Shown here one piece after another: positions 1 through 7,233 of a DNA stretch of 64,000 bases. The stretch is taken from contig NZ_BBRA01000001.1 of the NCBI RefSeq assembly GCF_000975035.1, positions 1,363,082 through 1,427,081 of the forward strand, read 5' to 3'. Position 1 is the stretch's first letter; every line of letters begins with the position of its first letter. The translations under genes and the position numbers were made by a program. The notes below the pieces were generated by a model, which worked only from the letters and a program-made list of their open reading frames with translations, was not told the origin of the DNA and made no database searches. Origin of the DNA: Demequina flava. Its GTDB lineage: Bacteria; Actinomycetota; Actinomycetes; Actinomycetales; Demequinaceae.

Positions 1-88
1 GAGAGCGGCCGGGAAGAAGTGTGACCCACCCCGGCGTTATCTTGGGTGGACACGCGGCCGCACTCGGCGGCCCAGGGAGGTGACCGAC

Positions 89-343
89 ATGTCGTGGTGG
101 AAGTTCTTCCAGGCGGTGCGTCGTGGCGAACACAAGGTGAGCGGCATGACGTGGTTCACGGCGATCGCGACCGTGATCTACACGATCTCGCCCATTGACC
201 TCTTCCCAGAGTTGCTGTTCCCGATCATTGGCTTTGCCGACGACCTGGGCCTGTGGGGCGTCACCTTGATGCTGCTGAACCGCGAAAAGATGGAGTGGGA
301 GCAGTCCTACGTGCGCGCTCCCGGCGTGGTCGACGTCGACTAA
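89..343 (+). CDS. YkvA/DUF1232 family small membrane protein
   Basis: Predicted 84-residue protein of the YkvA (DUF1232) family, whose function is not established. The family hallmark SPIDLFPE lies near residues 34-41, followed by an aliphatic stretch and GFADDLG near residues 48-54. One or two short hydrophobic segments suggest membrane association. I chose the ATG at 89 because GGGAGG lies 8-9 bases upstream; a GTG at 80 in the same frame overlaps that ribosome site. It stands alone ahead of a flavodoxin-like gene, with 54 bases between them. The family call is firm; the role is unknown. Confidence 0.85.
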   Translation: MSWWKFFQAVRRGEHKVSGMTWFTAIATVIYTISPIDLFPELLFPIIGFADDLGLWGVTLMLLNREKMEWEQSYVRAPGVVDVD

Positions 344-397
344 CGGGAATACAAATGCGGCCCGCCGTGTCACCCTGAGCAACAGGAGGTGTCACCG

Positions 398-1126
398 ATG
401 ACCGCATCGCAGACCGATTTTTCCAATCTCAAGGCAGTCTTCGTCAACTGCACGCTGAAGCCATCGCCGGAACTCAGCCACACGCAGGGCCTGATGGACA
501 ACTCGATTGCCATCATGGAGGCCCAGGGCGTGAGCGTGGACCTGATCCGCGCCGTCGACTATCAGATTGCTCCCGGCGTCTATCCGGACATGACGGAAGA
601 CGTTCCCGGTGGTAACCGCGACCGCGACGATTGGCCAGACCTCGCCAAGCGCATCCTTGACGCCGACATCCTGGTGATCGGAACGCCTATCTGGCTGGGG
701 GAGCGGTCGTCTGTGGCGTCGCGCCTCATCGAGCGGCTGTACGGCTTAAGCGGTGAGAAGAACGACCGCGGCCAGTACCTCTACTACGGCCGCACCGCCG
801 GAGTGATCACGACCGGTAACGAGGACGGCGCGAAGCACATCGCGATGAACACGCTGTACTCGCTTCAGCACCTTGGCTACGTTGTCCCGCCGCAGGCCGA
901 TGCCGCCTGGCTGGGCGAGATTGGTCCCGGTCCGTCCTACCTGGATGAGGACTCCGGCGGACCCGAGAGTGACTTCACGCGCCGCAACACCACCTTCATG
1001 ACGTGGAACTTGATGCACACGGCCGCTTGGCTGAAGTCCGCCGGCGGGTTCCCGCAGGGCGGCAATTCAGGAGACGAGTGGGCGGACGGCAAGACCTTCG
1101 ACCACCCCAACCCGGAGTATCGCTAG
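398..1126 (+). CDS. Flavodoxin-fold NAD(P)H-dependent FMN reductase-like protein
   Basis: A 242-residue protein of the flavodoxin-like NADPH-dependent FMN reductase type. The N-terminal strand and loop KAVFVNCTLKPSPELSHT (about residues 14-31) fits the flavin phosphate-binding loop. The central strand VIGTPIWLGERSS and the segment GVITTGNEDGAKH are typical of the second and third flavin contacts. No membrane segment or signal peptide is visible, so it should be cytosolic. The ATG at 398 has an AGGAGG site 9 bases upstream, so the upstream in-frame GTG at 389 is unlikely. Substrate and physiological partner cannot be read from the sequence. Confidence 0.8.
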   Translation: MTASQTDFSNLKAVFVNCTLKPSPELSHTQGLMDNSIAIMEAQGVSVDLIRAVDYQIAPGVYPDMTEDVPGGNRDRDDWPDLAKRILDADILVIGTPIWLGERSSVASRLIERLYGLSGEKNDRGQYLYYGRTAGVITTGNEDGAKHIAMNTLYSLQHLGYVVPPQADAAWLGEIGPGPSYLDEDSGGPESDFTRRNTTFMTWNLMHTAAWLKSAGGFPQGGNSGDEWADGKTFDHPNPEYR

Positions 1127-1175
1127 CGACCTGCCTGATAGAGCGCGTGTCGGGCCCCGCCAGTAGGGTGACGAT

Positions 1176-1667
1176 ATGGCTCAGTTCAACGTCGAGCGCC
1201 GGGGGGCGGTGAGGCTCGCGGGTGCGCCCGTGGATGTCACGCTGGACACTATCGGCGAGCGAGTAGGGCCTGCCATGGATCGCATTCATGCCCAGTTGAC
1301 CCAGGCCGGCATCGACGTCCAGGGTGCTGGAGTGCTCCGCTACGCCGCAGTGTCACGCACGGAGCCCTTCGCGGTGGGGGTTGCGTTCGTTGTTCCGGCC
1401 GATGCCGCGGTTCCCGATCCCCTTCGCGTCACCGACACCCCGGTCGGGATGTATGCGGTGGCTCGCCAATACGGGGCGTATGCGTGGATCGGTGGGCTGA
1501 CCCGCGAACTCATGGAGTGGGCCAGGAACCAGGGGCTCGACCTGGCGCGCAGCAATCATCACGGCCAGGACGTGTGGGAGTGCTGGTACGAGTCCTACAC
1601 CGAGGCTCCCGTCGAGGGTCCTGAAGGTCTGGAGGGGCCGGTAGAGATCGCCATCAAGGTGGCGTGA
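1176..1667 (+). CDS. GyrI-like / effector-binding domain protein
   Basis: A 163-residue protein resembling stand-alone GyrI-like (SOUL/AraC effector-binding) small-molecule-binding domains. Supporting features are the N-terminal segment on inhibitory or drug-type ligands (VGPAMDRIHAQL), the middle AVGVAFVVPAD strand, and the terminal pattern YGAYAWIGGLTRELMEWARNQGL followed by WECWYESYTEAP, which matches the closing helix and strand of that fold. No DNA-binding domain is attached. A TAGGGT hexamer ends 6 bases before the ATG and there is no clear Shine-Dalgarno site, so the mRNA may be leaderless. The gene is convergent with its downstream neighbour, with only three bases between stops. The ligand is unknown. 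Confidence 0.65.
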   Translation: MAQFNVERRGAVRLAGAPVDVTLDTIGERVGPAMDRIHAQLTQAGIDVQGAGVLRYAAVSRTEPFAVGVAFVVPADAAVPDPLRVTDTPVGMYAVARQYGAYAWIGGLTRELMEWARNQGLDLARSNHHGQDVWECWYESYTEAPVEGPEGLEGPVEIAIKVA

Positions 1668-1670
1668 AGC

Positions 1671-2153
1671 TCAGTTCCAGTCGCAGGTGCGCACTTGGTT
1701 GAGCAAGTGCGTGTGCGCTGCGACCTGGTCGGAGGCGATCGAACGCAATTCTCCGGGAGCTGCCATGCGGCTAAAGGTCAACGCCTGCGCAATCGACAGC
1801 ATGAGGAGTCCTTCGAGGTGCAGCATGACGGTCGCGCCGCGCTCGCTTGCCTCGATCGCGCCCAGCGACTTGGCCACTCCGGGTGACGCCCGAGGGGTAT
1901 CAACGGGCCCGTATCCGCGAGCCTCAAGCCACGTGGCCAGCGCCAAGTGCTGATGGTTGATGGACTCGGCGACAGAAGCGCACACAGCTTTCCCCGCCGG
2001 GTCGAGGTCCACGTCGCGCATGACACGCACGAGCCAGTCCAGAGTTTGCACGTGGTGCGCGACCGCATGGGATGCGTACGCGATGTCGCGGTGGCGCTGC
2101 GAGGTGCGGGCGATGGGTTGGGACTCTGCGGTCGAGAGGTACGGCATGGACAT
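1671..2153 (-). CDS. Helical hypothetical protein under a CRP/GlxR-type site
   Basis: A 160-residue protein I do not recognise with certainty. It is almost wholly helical and carries spaced histidines (HAVAHHVQTLDWLVRVMRD, then INHQHLALATWLEARG), reminiscent of four-helix ferritin-like proteins, but the family is not secure. The start used is the ATG at 2153, preceded by CGGAGGAG 4-5 bases upstream; a longer in-frame version starting at 2180 would run through the regulatory palindrome. A TGTGATGTAGATCACA palindrome lies 13 bases upstream of the start, so expression is probably controlled by a cAMP-receptor-type regulator. Confidence 0.6.
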   Translation of the reverse strand: MSMPYLSTAESQPIARTSQRHRDIAYASHAVAHHVQTLDWLVRVMRDVDLDPAGKAVCASVAESINHQHLALATWLEARGYGPVDTPRASPGVAKSLGAIEASERGATVMLHLEGLLMLSIAQALTFSRMAAPGELRSIASDQVAAHTHLLNQVRTCDWN

Positions 2154-2165
2154 GGCTCCTCCGGG

Positions 2166-2181
2166 TGTGATGTAGATCACA
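2166..2181. promoter_or_regulatory. CRP/GlxR-type operator
   Basis: TGTGATGTAGATCACA fits the consensus TGTGANNTANNTCACA known for GlxR and other CRP-family regulators of actinobacteria, with perfect 6-base arms. It sits 13-28 bases upstream of the minus-strand gene ending at 1671 and 122 bases upstream of pxpA, so it could act on either. Its closeness to the minus-strand start would place it at or downstream of that promoter, suggesting repression there; this is inference. Confidence 0.7.
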
Positions 2182-2302
2182 TTACGATCGAGATTCGCCT
2201 CACTTCTGTGACCACGGTCCCTTGTTGCGGGGTCTACGAGGGCGTTTCAATCTGCCCCCGCGGCTTGTGTTGCGCGATGGAGTGCGCGACTAGATTGGAG
2301 TC

Positions 2303-3064
2303 ATGAGCGCTGTGATCGATCTGAACGCCGACCTTGGCGAGGGGTTTGGTCGCTGGGGCCTCACCGACGACGCCGGTCTGCTTGACGTCGTGACAAGCGC
2401 CAATGTTGCGTGCGGCTTCCACGCGGGTGACCCGGCGACGATGCGTCGCGTCTGTGAATGGGCCGTCGAGCGAGGCGTGACGATCGGTGCGCACGTGTCG
2501 TATCGCGACCTTGCCGGCTTCGGGCGCCGAGCCATGGACGTGCCACACGACGAGCTTGCGGCCGAGGTCGCCTACCAAATCGGTGCGCTCGAAGCGTTCG
2601 CGCGCGCGGCTGGCGGCTTAGTCGCCTACGTCAAGCCGCACGGTGCGCTGTACAACCGTGCGGTCCGCGACCCAGATCAGGCCTCGGCCATTGTCGAGGG
2701 CGTCGCGATGGCAGGGCTGCGCCCCGTTCTTGGGCTGCCGGGCTCTGAGCTCCTAGCCCGCGCCGCGGAGGCGGGGTGCACGCCCGTCACTGAGGCCTTC
2801 GCCGATCGCGCTTATTTGGCTGACGGGTCACTCGCACCGCGCTCGCGACCGGGAGCAGTATTGGAGCGGGCCGATGCCGTGGTCACCCGGGCAATCGACG
2901 TCGCCTTAGCCCGGGAGATTGCTGACATCGAAGGCGCGCCCGTCACCGTGACGGCGCAGTCGCTGTGTGTCCATGGCGATACCCCCGGTGCGGTGGAGAT
3001 TGCTCGAGCGGTGCGCGCGGCGCTGGCCGATGCCCGAGTGCAGGTGAGGAGCTTCGTGTCATGA
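2303..3064 (+). CDS. pxpA: 5-oxoprolinase subunit PxpA (LamB/YcsF family)
   Basis: A 253-residue LamB/YcsF-family protein, subunit A of the ATP-dependent 5-oxoprolinase PxpABC that converts 5-oxoproline (pyroglutamate) to glutamate in the cytosol. The N-terminal DLNADLGEGFG motif, NVACGFHAGD and the segment AYVKPHGALYNRA are family signatures and include the metal-site acids and histidines. Length matches the family. TAGATT ends 6 bases before the ATG, which suggests a leaderless transcript. The stop overlaps the start of pxpB by ATGA, so the three subunits are translationally coupled, as expected for a fixed complex. Confidence 0.95.
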   Translation: MSAVIDLNADLGEGFGRWGLTDDAGLLDVVTSANVACGFHAGDPATMRRVCEWAVERGVTIGAHVSYRDLAGFGRRAMDVPHDELAAEVAYQIGALEAFARAAGGLVAYVKPHGALYNRAVRDPDQASAIVEGVAMAGLRPVLGLPGSELLARAAEAGCTPVTEAFADRAYLADGSLAPRSRPGAVLERADAVVTRAIDVALAREIADIEGAPVTVTAQSLCVHGDTPGAVEIARAVRAALADARVQVRSFVS

Positions 3065-3681
3065 AGGCGCAGGTGAGGCCCTTGGGCTCGCGTGCCGTGA
3101 TCGCAGAGGTCGACGACTCCGCGGTGGTACCCGATCTCGCGGAACGCCTACGCGATGCGCGTTCCGAAGGTGAGTTCGCCGCCGTCGAGATCGTGCCAGC
3201 GGCCCGCACAGTCATGGTCAGTGGCCTCGACCGCGCGGATCGCGAGACGGTGGCCTCCCTCGTGAGCTCGTGGGACCTGTCTGCGCATGAGGTCGCCACC
3301 GGCCCCATCGTGAACCTCGCGGTGGATTTCGACGGACCTGACCTGGCCGATGTTGCCTCGGTGTGGAACATGAGCGCTGCCGAAGCCGTCGACACGATCT
3401 CCTCCACTCATTTCGAGGTCGCGTTTTGCGGATTCGCCCCTGGATTCGCGTACCTGTCCGGGCTGGGCGAAGGCCGCGCCGTGCCTCGCCGCAGTGAGCC
3501 GCGCACCTCGGTCCCTGCTGGGTCCGTGGGGCTTGCTGGGCCGTACGCCGGCGTCTATCCGCGCTCCTCGCCCGGTGGCTGGCAGATTGTCGGAACCGTG
3601 CGGGACGCGGTGCTGTGGGATGTGGACCGCACCCCGCCCGCACTCCTCGAGCCCGGAACGCGGGTCAGGTTCGTCCCATGA
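3061..3681 (+). CDS. pxpB: 5-oxoprolinase subunit PxpB (KipI family)
   Basis: A 206-residue allophanate-hydrolase-subunit-1/KipI-type protein, subunit B of 5-oxoprolinase. The cyclophilin-like core is marked by FEVAFCGFAPGFAYLSGL, then VPRRSEPRTSVPAGSVGLAG and YPRSSPGGWQIVG, all classic for this family. Its ATG at 3061 overlaps the pxpA stop and its own stop overlaps the pxpC start, so it is translated as part of the pxpABC unit. KipI of Bacillus has a second role as an inhibitor of sporulation kinase KinA; nothing here suggests that role, since no sporulation genes are near. Confidence 0.94.
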   Translation: MKAQVRPLGSRAVIAEVDDSAVVPDLAERLRDARSEGEFAAVEIVPAARTVMVSGLDRADRETVASLVSSWDLSAHEVATGPIVNLAVDFDGPDLADVASVWNMSAAEAVDTISSTHFEVAFCGFAPGFAYLSGLGEGRAVPRRSEPRTSVPAGSVGLAGPYAGVYPRSSPGGWQIVGTVRDAVLWDVDRTPPALLEPGTRVRFVP

Positions 3682-4541
3682 TCGAAGTTCTCGACCCTGG
3701 CGCTTTGCTCACCGTTCAAGACTCCGGACGGCATGGCTATGCGCACCTTGGGGTCTCGCCGTCGGGTGCGTGCGATCCGAGGGCCGCGCGCGTGGCAAAC
3801 CTGCTGGTCGGCAACCGTGTGAGGGACGCAGTGCTCGAAACCACCCTCACAGGTGCCGTCCTCCGCGCCCACGAAGGCGCGGTCATCGCGGTGACGGGAG
3901 CTCAGGCGGATGTCTTCGTGGGCGACGTCCCTGCACCACGGGGCCGGCCAGTGCGACTCGGCGCGGGTCAGGTACTCGAGGTCGGCGCTGCCATCTCCGG
4001 CATGCGCAACTACATTGCGGTGCGCGGCGGCGTTGACGTGCCCGCGCACTTGGGAAGCCGGGCCACCGACACCCTTTCAGGGCTGGGTAGCGACCCCTTG
4101 CGGGCAGGCGACCGGCTCGAGATCGGTGCGTCCGCCGCAGCTGCTCAGGATCTCTTCGCGGGACCATTCGCGGAACCCGACCGCGTCCCGGGACCTCACG
4201 AACAGGTGACCCTCACGCTCGAACCCGGGCCTCGTGCCGACTGGATTCGAGATACAGGTGACCTGGAAACGCGAGTGTTCACAGCATCGGCCGACTCCAA
4301 CCGCATTGGCCTGCGACTGACCGGCCCCGCACTGGCGTGGGCGCGCGAGGGAGAACTGGCGAGCGAGGGTTTGGTGGCTGGCGCGGTGCAGGTGCCGCCG
4401 GGCGGGCAGCCGGTGATTTTCCTCGCGGACCATCCCACGACAGGCGGGTATCCGGTCATGGGCGTGCTGGATGCAGCCTCGCTCTCGTTGGCCGCGCAGG
4501 TGCGGCCGGGTCAGCCAGTGGTGCTGGCCCTCGCTAGCTAG
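3678..4541 (+). CDS. pxpC: 5-oxoprolinase subunit PxpC (KipA family)
   Basis: A 287-residue KipA/biotin-dependent carboxyltransferase-like protein, subunit C of 5-oxoprolinase. The opening IEVLDPGALLTVQDSGRHG is the family signature, followed by GVSPSGACDPRAARVANLLVGN. The C-terminal part holds PGGQPVIFLADHPTTGGYPV, which forms the conserved active-site region shared with allophanate hydrolases. The start overlaps the pxpB stop by ATGA. It is the last gene of the operon and is followed after 40 bases by a very strong terminator. Confidence 0.94.
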   Translation: MIEVLDPGALLTVQDSGRHGYAHLGVSPSGACDPRAARVANLLVGNRVRDAVLETTLTGAVLRAHEGAVIAVTGAQADVFVGDVPAPRGRPVRLGAGQVLEVGAAISGMRNYIAVRGGVDVPAHLGSRATDTLSGLGSDPLRAGDRLEIGASAAAAQDLFAGPFAEPDRVPGPHEQVTLTLEPGPRADWIRDTGDLETRVFTASADSNRIGLRLTGPALAWAREGELASEGLVAGAVQVPPGGQPVIFLADHPTTGGYPVMGVLDAASLSLAAQVRPGQPVVLALAS

Positions 4542-4581
4542 TACCCGCGCACTAGCGCGCCCCGCGGCCGCTTCGGCGCAA

Positions 4582-4617
4582 AAAAGTGCCGGGATCCGTA
4601 TGGATCCCGGCACTTTT
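4582..4617. terminator. Bidirectional terminator between pxpC and BCCT gene
   Basis: A perfect 16-base-pair inverted repeat (AAAAGTGCCGGGATCC and its complement) with a 4-base loop GTAT. It has A-rich and T-rich flanks on both sides, so it should work in both directions. It lies between the convergent ends of pxpC and the transporter gene. Confidence 0.95.
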
Positions 4618-4636
4618 GTGCTCACTCTTCGTGAGG

Positions 4637-6481
4637 TCAGCGCTCCTCAGGCGGGAGGATGATCTCGTCGGTCGAGTGCTGCTCGTAGTCGGGCGTCTCG
4701 TCGCTAGGCGGCGTGTCATACGTGCGCAGTTTGTCGTGCTTGCGATGGCGCTCGGGATGCTTGGGGTTGTGTTCCGTGTAGCGCTGCTCAGGACCCAAAT
4801 GCATCCACTTGGGCCAGCGCGTGCGCGCACCTTCGATGTCGATATCGGCGTCCGTGGATTCGAGCCCGTACTCACCGGAGATGGTGTCGCGCACCTGATC
4901 CATGAACTCGGCGCGGTTGGCCGCAAGGTAAAGCCGGTGCTCGCGCCTGAAGGCCTTCACTGTCGACAGACAGATACCGATCATCACCAGGGAGAACGGC
5001 AAGGCAGTAATGATGGCCGCGGTCTGTAGCGCAGACAATCCGCCAGACAGCAGCAGAGCGATCGCGACCAGTGCCGTGGTGCAGGCCCAGAAAATGCGGA
5101 TCCACCGCTTGGGCGACTCGTCTCCACCCGTCGTGAGCATCGACAGCACCAGCGATCCGGAGTCGGAACTGGTGACGAAGAACACGGCAATCAACACGAT
5201 TGCACCCAGGACAAGTGCCGTGGAGCCAGGCAGGGTCTCGAGCATGAGGAAGAGCGAACCGTTGTAATCGACCTCGCCATTGGGGCCCACGAGACCACCA
5301 CCGCTGTAGAGCTCCTGATAGAGCGCGGTACCTCCCATGACGGAGAACCACAGGAACGTGATGACGGTAGGAACCAGCAGCACGCCCCACACAAATTCAC
5401 GCACCGTGCGGCCCTTCGAGACGCGGGCGATGAAGACGCCGACGAACGGTGCCCAGGAGATCCACCAGCCCCAATAGAAGGTGGTCCAGGCTGCCTGCCA
5501 CTGCTCGCCAGCCTCACCCTGGAAGGCCGAAACGTTAAAGCTCAGGCCCACAAACTCCTGGATGTACAGACCCATGGACTGTACGAACTCGCGCATCAGG
5601 AACTCAGTAGGACCGGCAAACAGGACGAACAGCAATAGGAACAAGGCAAGGGCCAAGTTGATGTTCGATAGCCACTTCATGCCGCGTTGCAAACCGGTCA
5701 CGAGCGAGAAGATCGTGACGATCGTGATGGCGACAATGAGCCATATCTGCGTCGACGTCGAGGGCTCGGCAATGTCGACAGCTTCGAGCCCCGCGGAGAT
5801 CTGCATGACTCCCAGGCCCAGCGAGGTGGCGACTCCGAAGAGGGTGCCGACCACTGCGGTGACATCGATGAGGTTGCCCCAGAACCCTTTGACTCGCTTG
5901 CCCAGCAGCGGCTCGAGTGCGTACCGAATCGACACCGGGCGGCCGCGGCGGTGGACCGCATACGCGATTCCAAGGCCAACCACGATGTAGATCGCCCACG
6001 CGTGGACGCCCCAGTGGAGGAATGTTTGAGCCATGGACTGTTGGGCCAAGTGCTCTGGAGTGCCGGTGACCCCGGGACGCGGATCCGCAAAGTGCGCGAG
6101 TGGCTCGGAGACGCCGTAGAACACCAACCCGATTCCCATGCCGGCGGCGAAAAGGAGAGCGAACCACGAGAACATCGAGAACTGCGGCTTGTCCGAGTCC
6201 TTGCCCAGCACGATGTTGCCGAAGCGGCTGAAGCCCATCACAAGAGCAAAGCCCACGAAGACCGCCGCGATGAGGACGTAGTACCAACCAAACGCGTTAA
6301 TAATCGTGCTCTGGATCGCAGCAAATGCTGACTCGGCCAACTCAGGCGCGATGATCGCAAAGGCGACGAAGCTCAGGATGATGATCGCTGAGGGCCAGAA
6401 AACCCACGTGGCGAGACTCTTGCGTGACATTGGCTCACGAGATGGACTGTTCTCGGTGTGATCTACCGTCTTTTCAGACAT
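4637..6481 (-). CDS. BCCT family betaine/choline/carnitine transporter
   Basis: A 614-residue transporter of the betaine/choline/carnitine family with about 12 membrane segments. The glycine-rich GMGIGLVFYGVSEPL in segment 3 is the type found in sodium-coupled betaine, choline or ectoine carriers, not the proton- or exchange-type carriers. The tryptophan-rich FYWGWWISWAPFVGVFIARVS marks segment 8 and the substrate site. A charged, histidine-rich cytosolic tail of about 85 residues follows the last segment; in BetP-type carriers such tails sense osmotic stress. A role in compatible-solute uptake is therefore likely. The exact substrate is not readable. Confidence 0.93.
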   Translation of the reverse strand: MSEKTVDHTENSPSREPMSRKSLATWVFWPSAIIILSFVAFAIIAPELAESAFAAIQSTIINAFGWYYVLIAAVFVGFALVMGFSRFGNIVLGKDSDKPQFSMFSWFALLFAAGMGIGLVFYGVSEPLAHFADPRPGVTGTPEHLAQQSMAQTFLHWGVHAWAIYIVVGLGIAYAVHRRGRPVSIRYALEPLLGKRVKGFWGNLIDVTAVVGTLFGVATSLGLGVMQISAGLEAVDIAEPSTSTQIWLIVAITIVTIFSLVTGLQRGMKWLSNINLALALFLLLFVLFAGPTEFLMREFVQSMGLYIQEFVGLSFNVSAFQGEAGEQWQAAWTTFYWGWWISWAPFVGVFIARVSKGRTVREFVWGVLLVPTVITFLWFSVMGGTALYQELYSGGGLVGPNGEVDYNGSLFLMLETLPGSTALVLGAIVLIAVFFVTSSDSGSLVLSMLTTGGDESPKRWIRIFWACTTALVAIALLLSGGLSALQTAAIITALPFSLVMIGICLSTVKAFRREHRLYLAANRAEFMDQVRDTISGEYGLESTDADIDIEGARTRWPKWMHLGPEQRYTEHNPKHPERHRKHDKLRTYDTPPSDETPDYEQHSTDEIILPPEER

Positions 6482-6552
6482 GACCTGCGCACTCGGGGGG
6501 TTGGTCCGTGCGCTCGCCTCCTCTTAGATGCCCACGCTAGTGGACTGCGGCA

Positions 6553-7185
6553 CTACCTGCTGATATTCGTGCCAGCATCCGGACCGAGCGCGCGCCACCG
6601 CGTGGCCAAAAACAGAACCGCAGCAAGGACCAAACCGGCAAGCAGGATCATGACAATCGTCACCACGATCGACGCATAGCCGTTTGCCGGGTCAAGGAAG
6701 AAGTACGGCACCCAGCCGTCAGTGGCTCCGCGGATCAGCGCCATCGCGATCCACGCGGCGGGGTACAGAAGCACCACCCACACCCGTGTGAAGGCAAGGC
6801 GCCGCCGCGGCCCCTCCACCAGCCAGTCAGCGGCGATGGCAACCGCGGACACCGCGTGAAGCGTGTAGTCCGCGATGGGGTTGTCGGGAGGCCCGGCTTC
6901 CGGGAACAGCAGGACCCAGTACACGATCGCCACGATCACGAGATACGTGGTCGCGGACAGCCGCAGCCACTCCACCCAGGCAGGGCGCTCGCGACCGGTG
7001 AAGCGGGCAGCAATGGCAAGCGTGGCCACGCCGATCAGATTGGTCTGGATCGTGAAGAAATTGAAGAAGTTCCACCACACGAAGTCGCCGTCGGCGAGCC
7101 CGTCTGCCATCAACCACCCGACGGCCCCCAGCATCGCGAGGGCGAGCACAATACGCGCTAAGGTCCACGTTCGGATGACGGTCAC
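6553..7185 (-). CDS. Pr6Pr family integral membrane protein
   Basis: A 210-residue protein with about six membrane segments, matching the Pr6Pr/FAR-17a-like family. Typical features are WWNFFNFFTIQTNLIG in the second segment region, the mid-protein LLFPEAGPPDNPIADYTLHAVS with a membrane-embedded histidine, and the terminal YFFLDPANGYASIV. The function of bacterial members is unknown; eukaryotic relatives of the AIG1/ADTRP branch hydrolyse fatty acid esters. The start is a GTG at 7185, with TAGGCT eight bases upstream and no Shine-Dalgarno site. It lies between the BCCT and GH3 genes on the same strand but shows no overlap with either. Confidence 0.82.
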   Translation of the reverse strand: MTVIRTWTLARIVLALAMLGAVGWLMADGLADGDFVWWNFFNFFTIQTNLIGVATLAIAARFTGRERPAWVEWLRLSATTYLVIVAIVYWVLLFPEAGPPDNPIADYTLHAVSAVAIAADWLVEGPRRRLAFTRVWVVLLYPAAWIAMALIRGATDGWVPYFFLDPANGYASIVVTIVMILLAGLVLAAVLFLATRWRALGPDAGTNISR

Positions 7186-7233
7186 ATCGGCCGAGCCTAC
7201 TGGGCGCCGTCGGTGGCTGTGGGTCAGACGGTC

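Noticed and set aside
3061..4541. KipI/KipA sporulation control pair
   Set aside because: With pxpA directly upstream and overlapping starts, the three genes form 5-oxoprolinase; no sporulation context exists.
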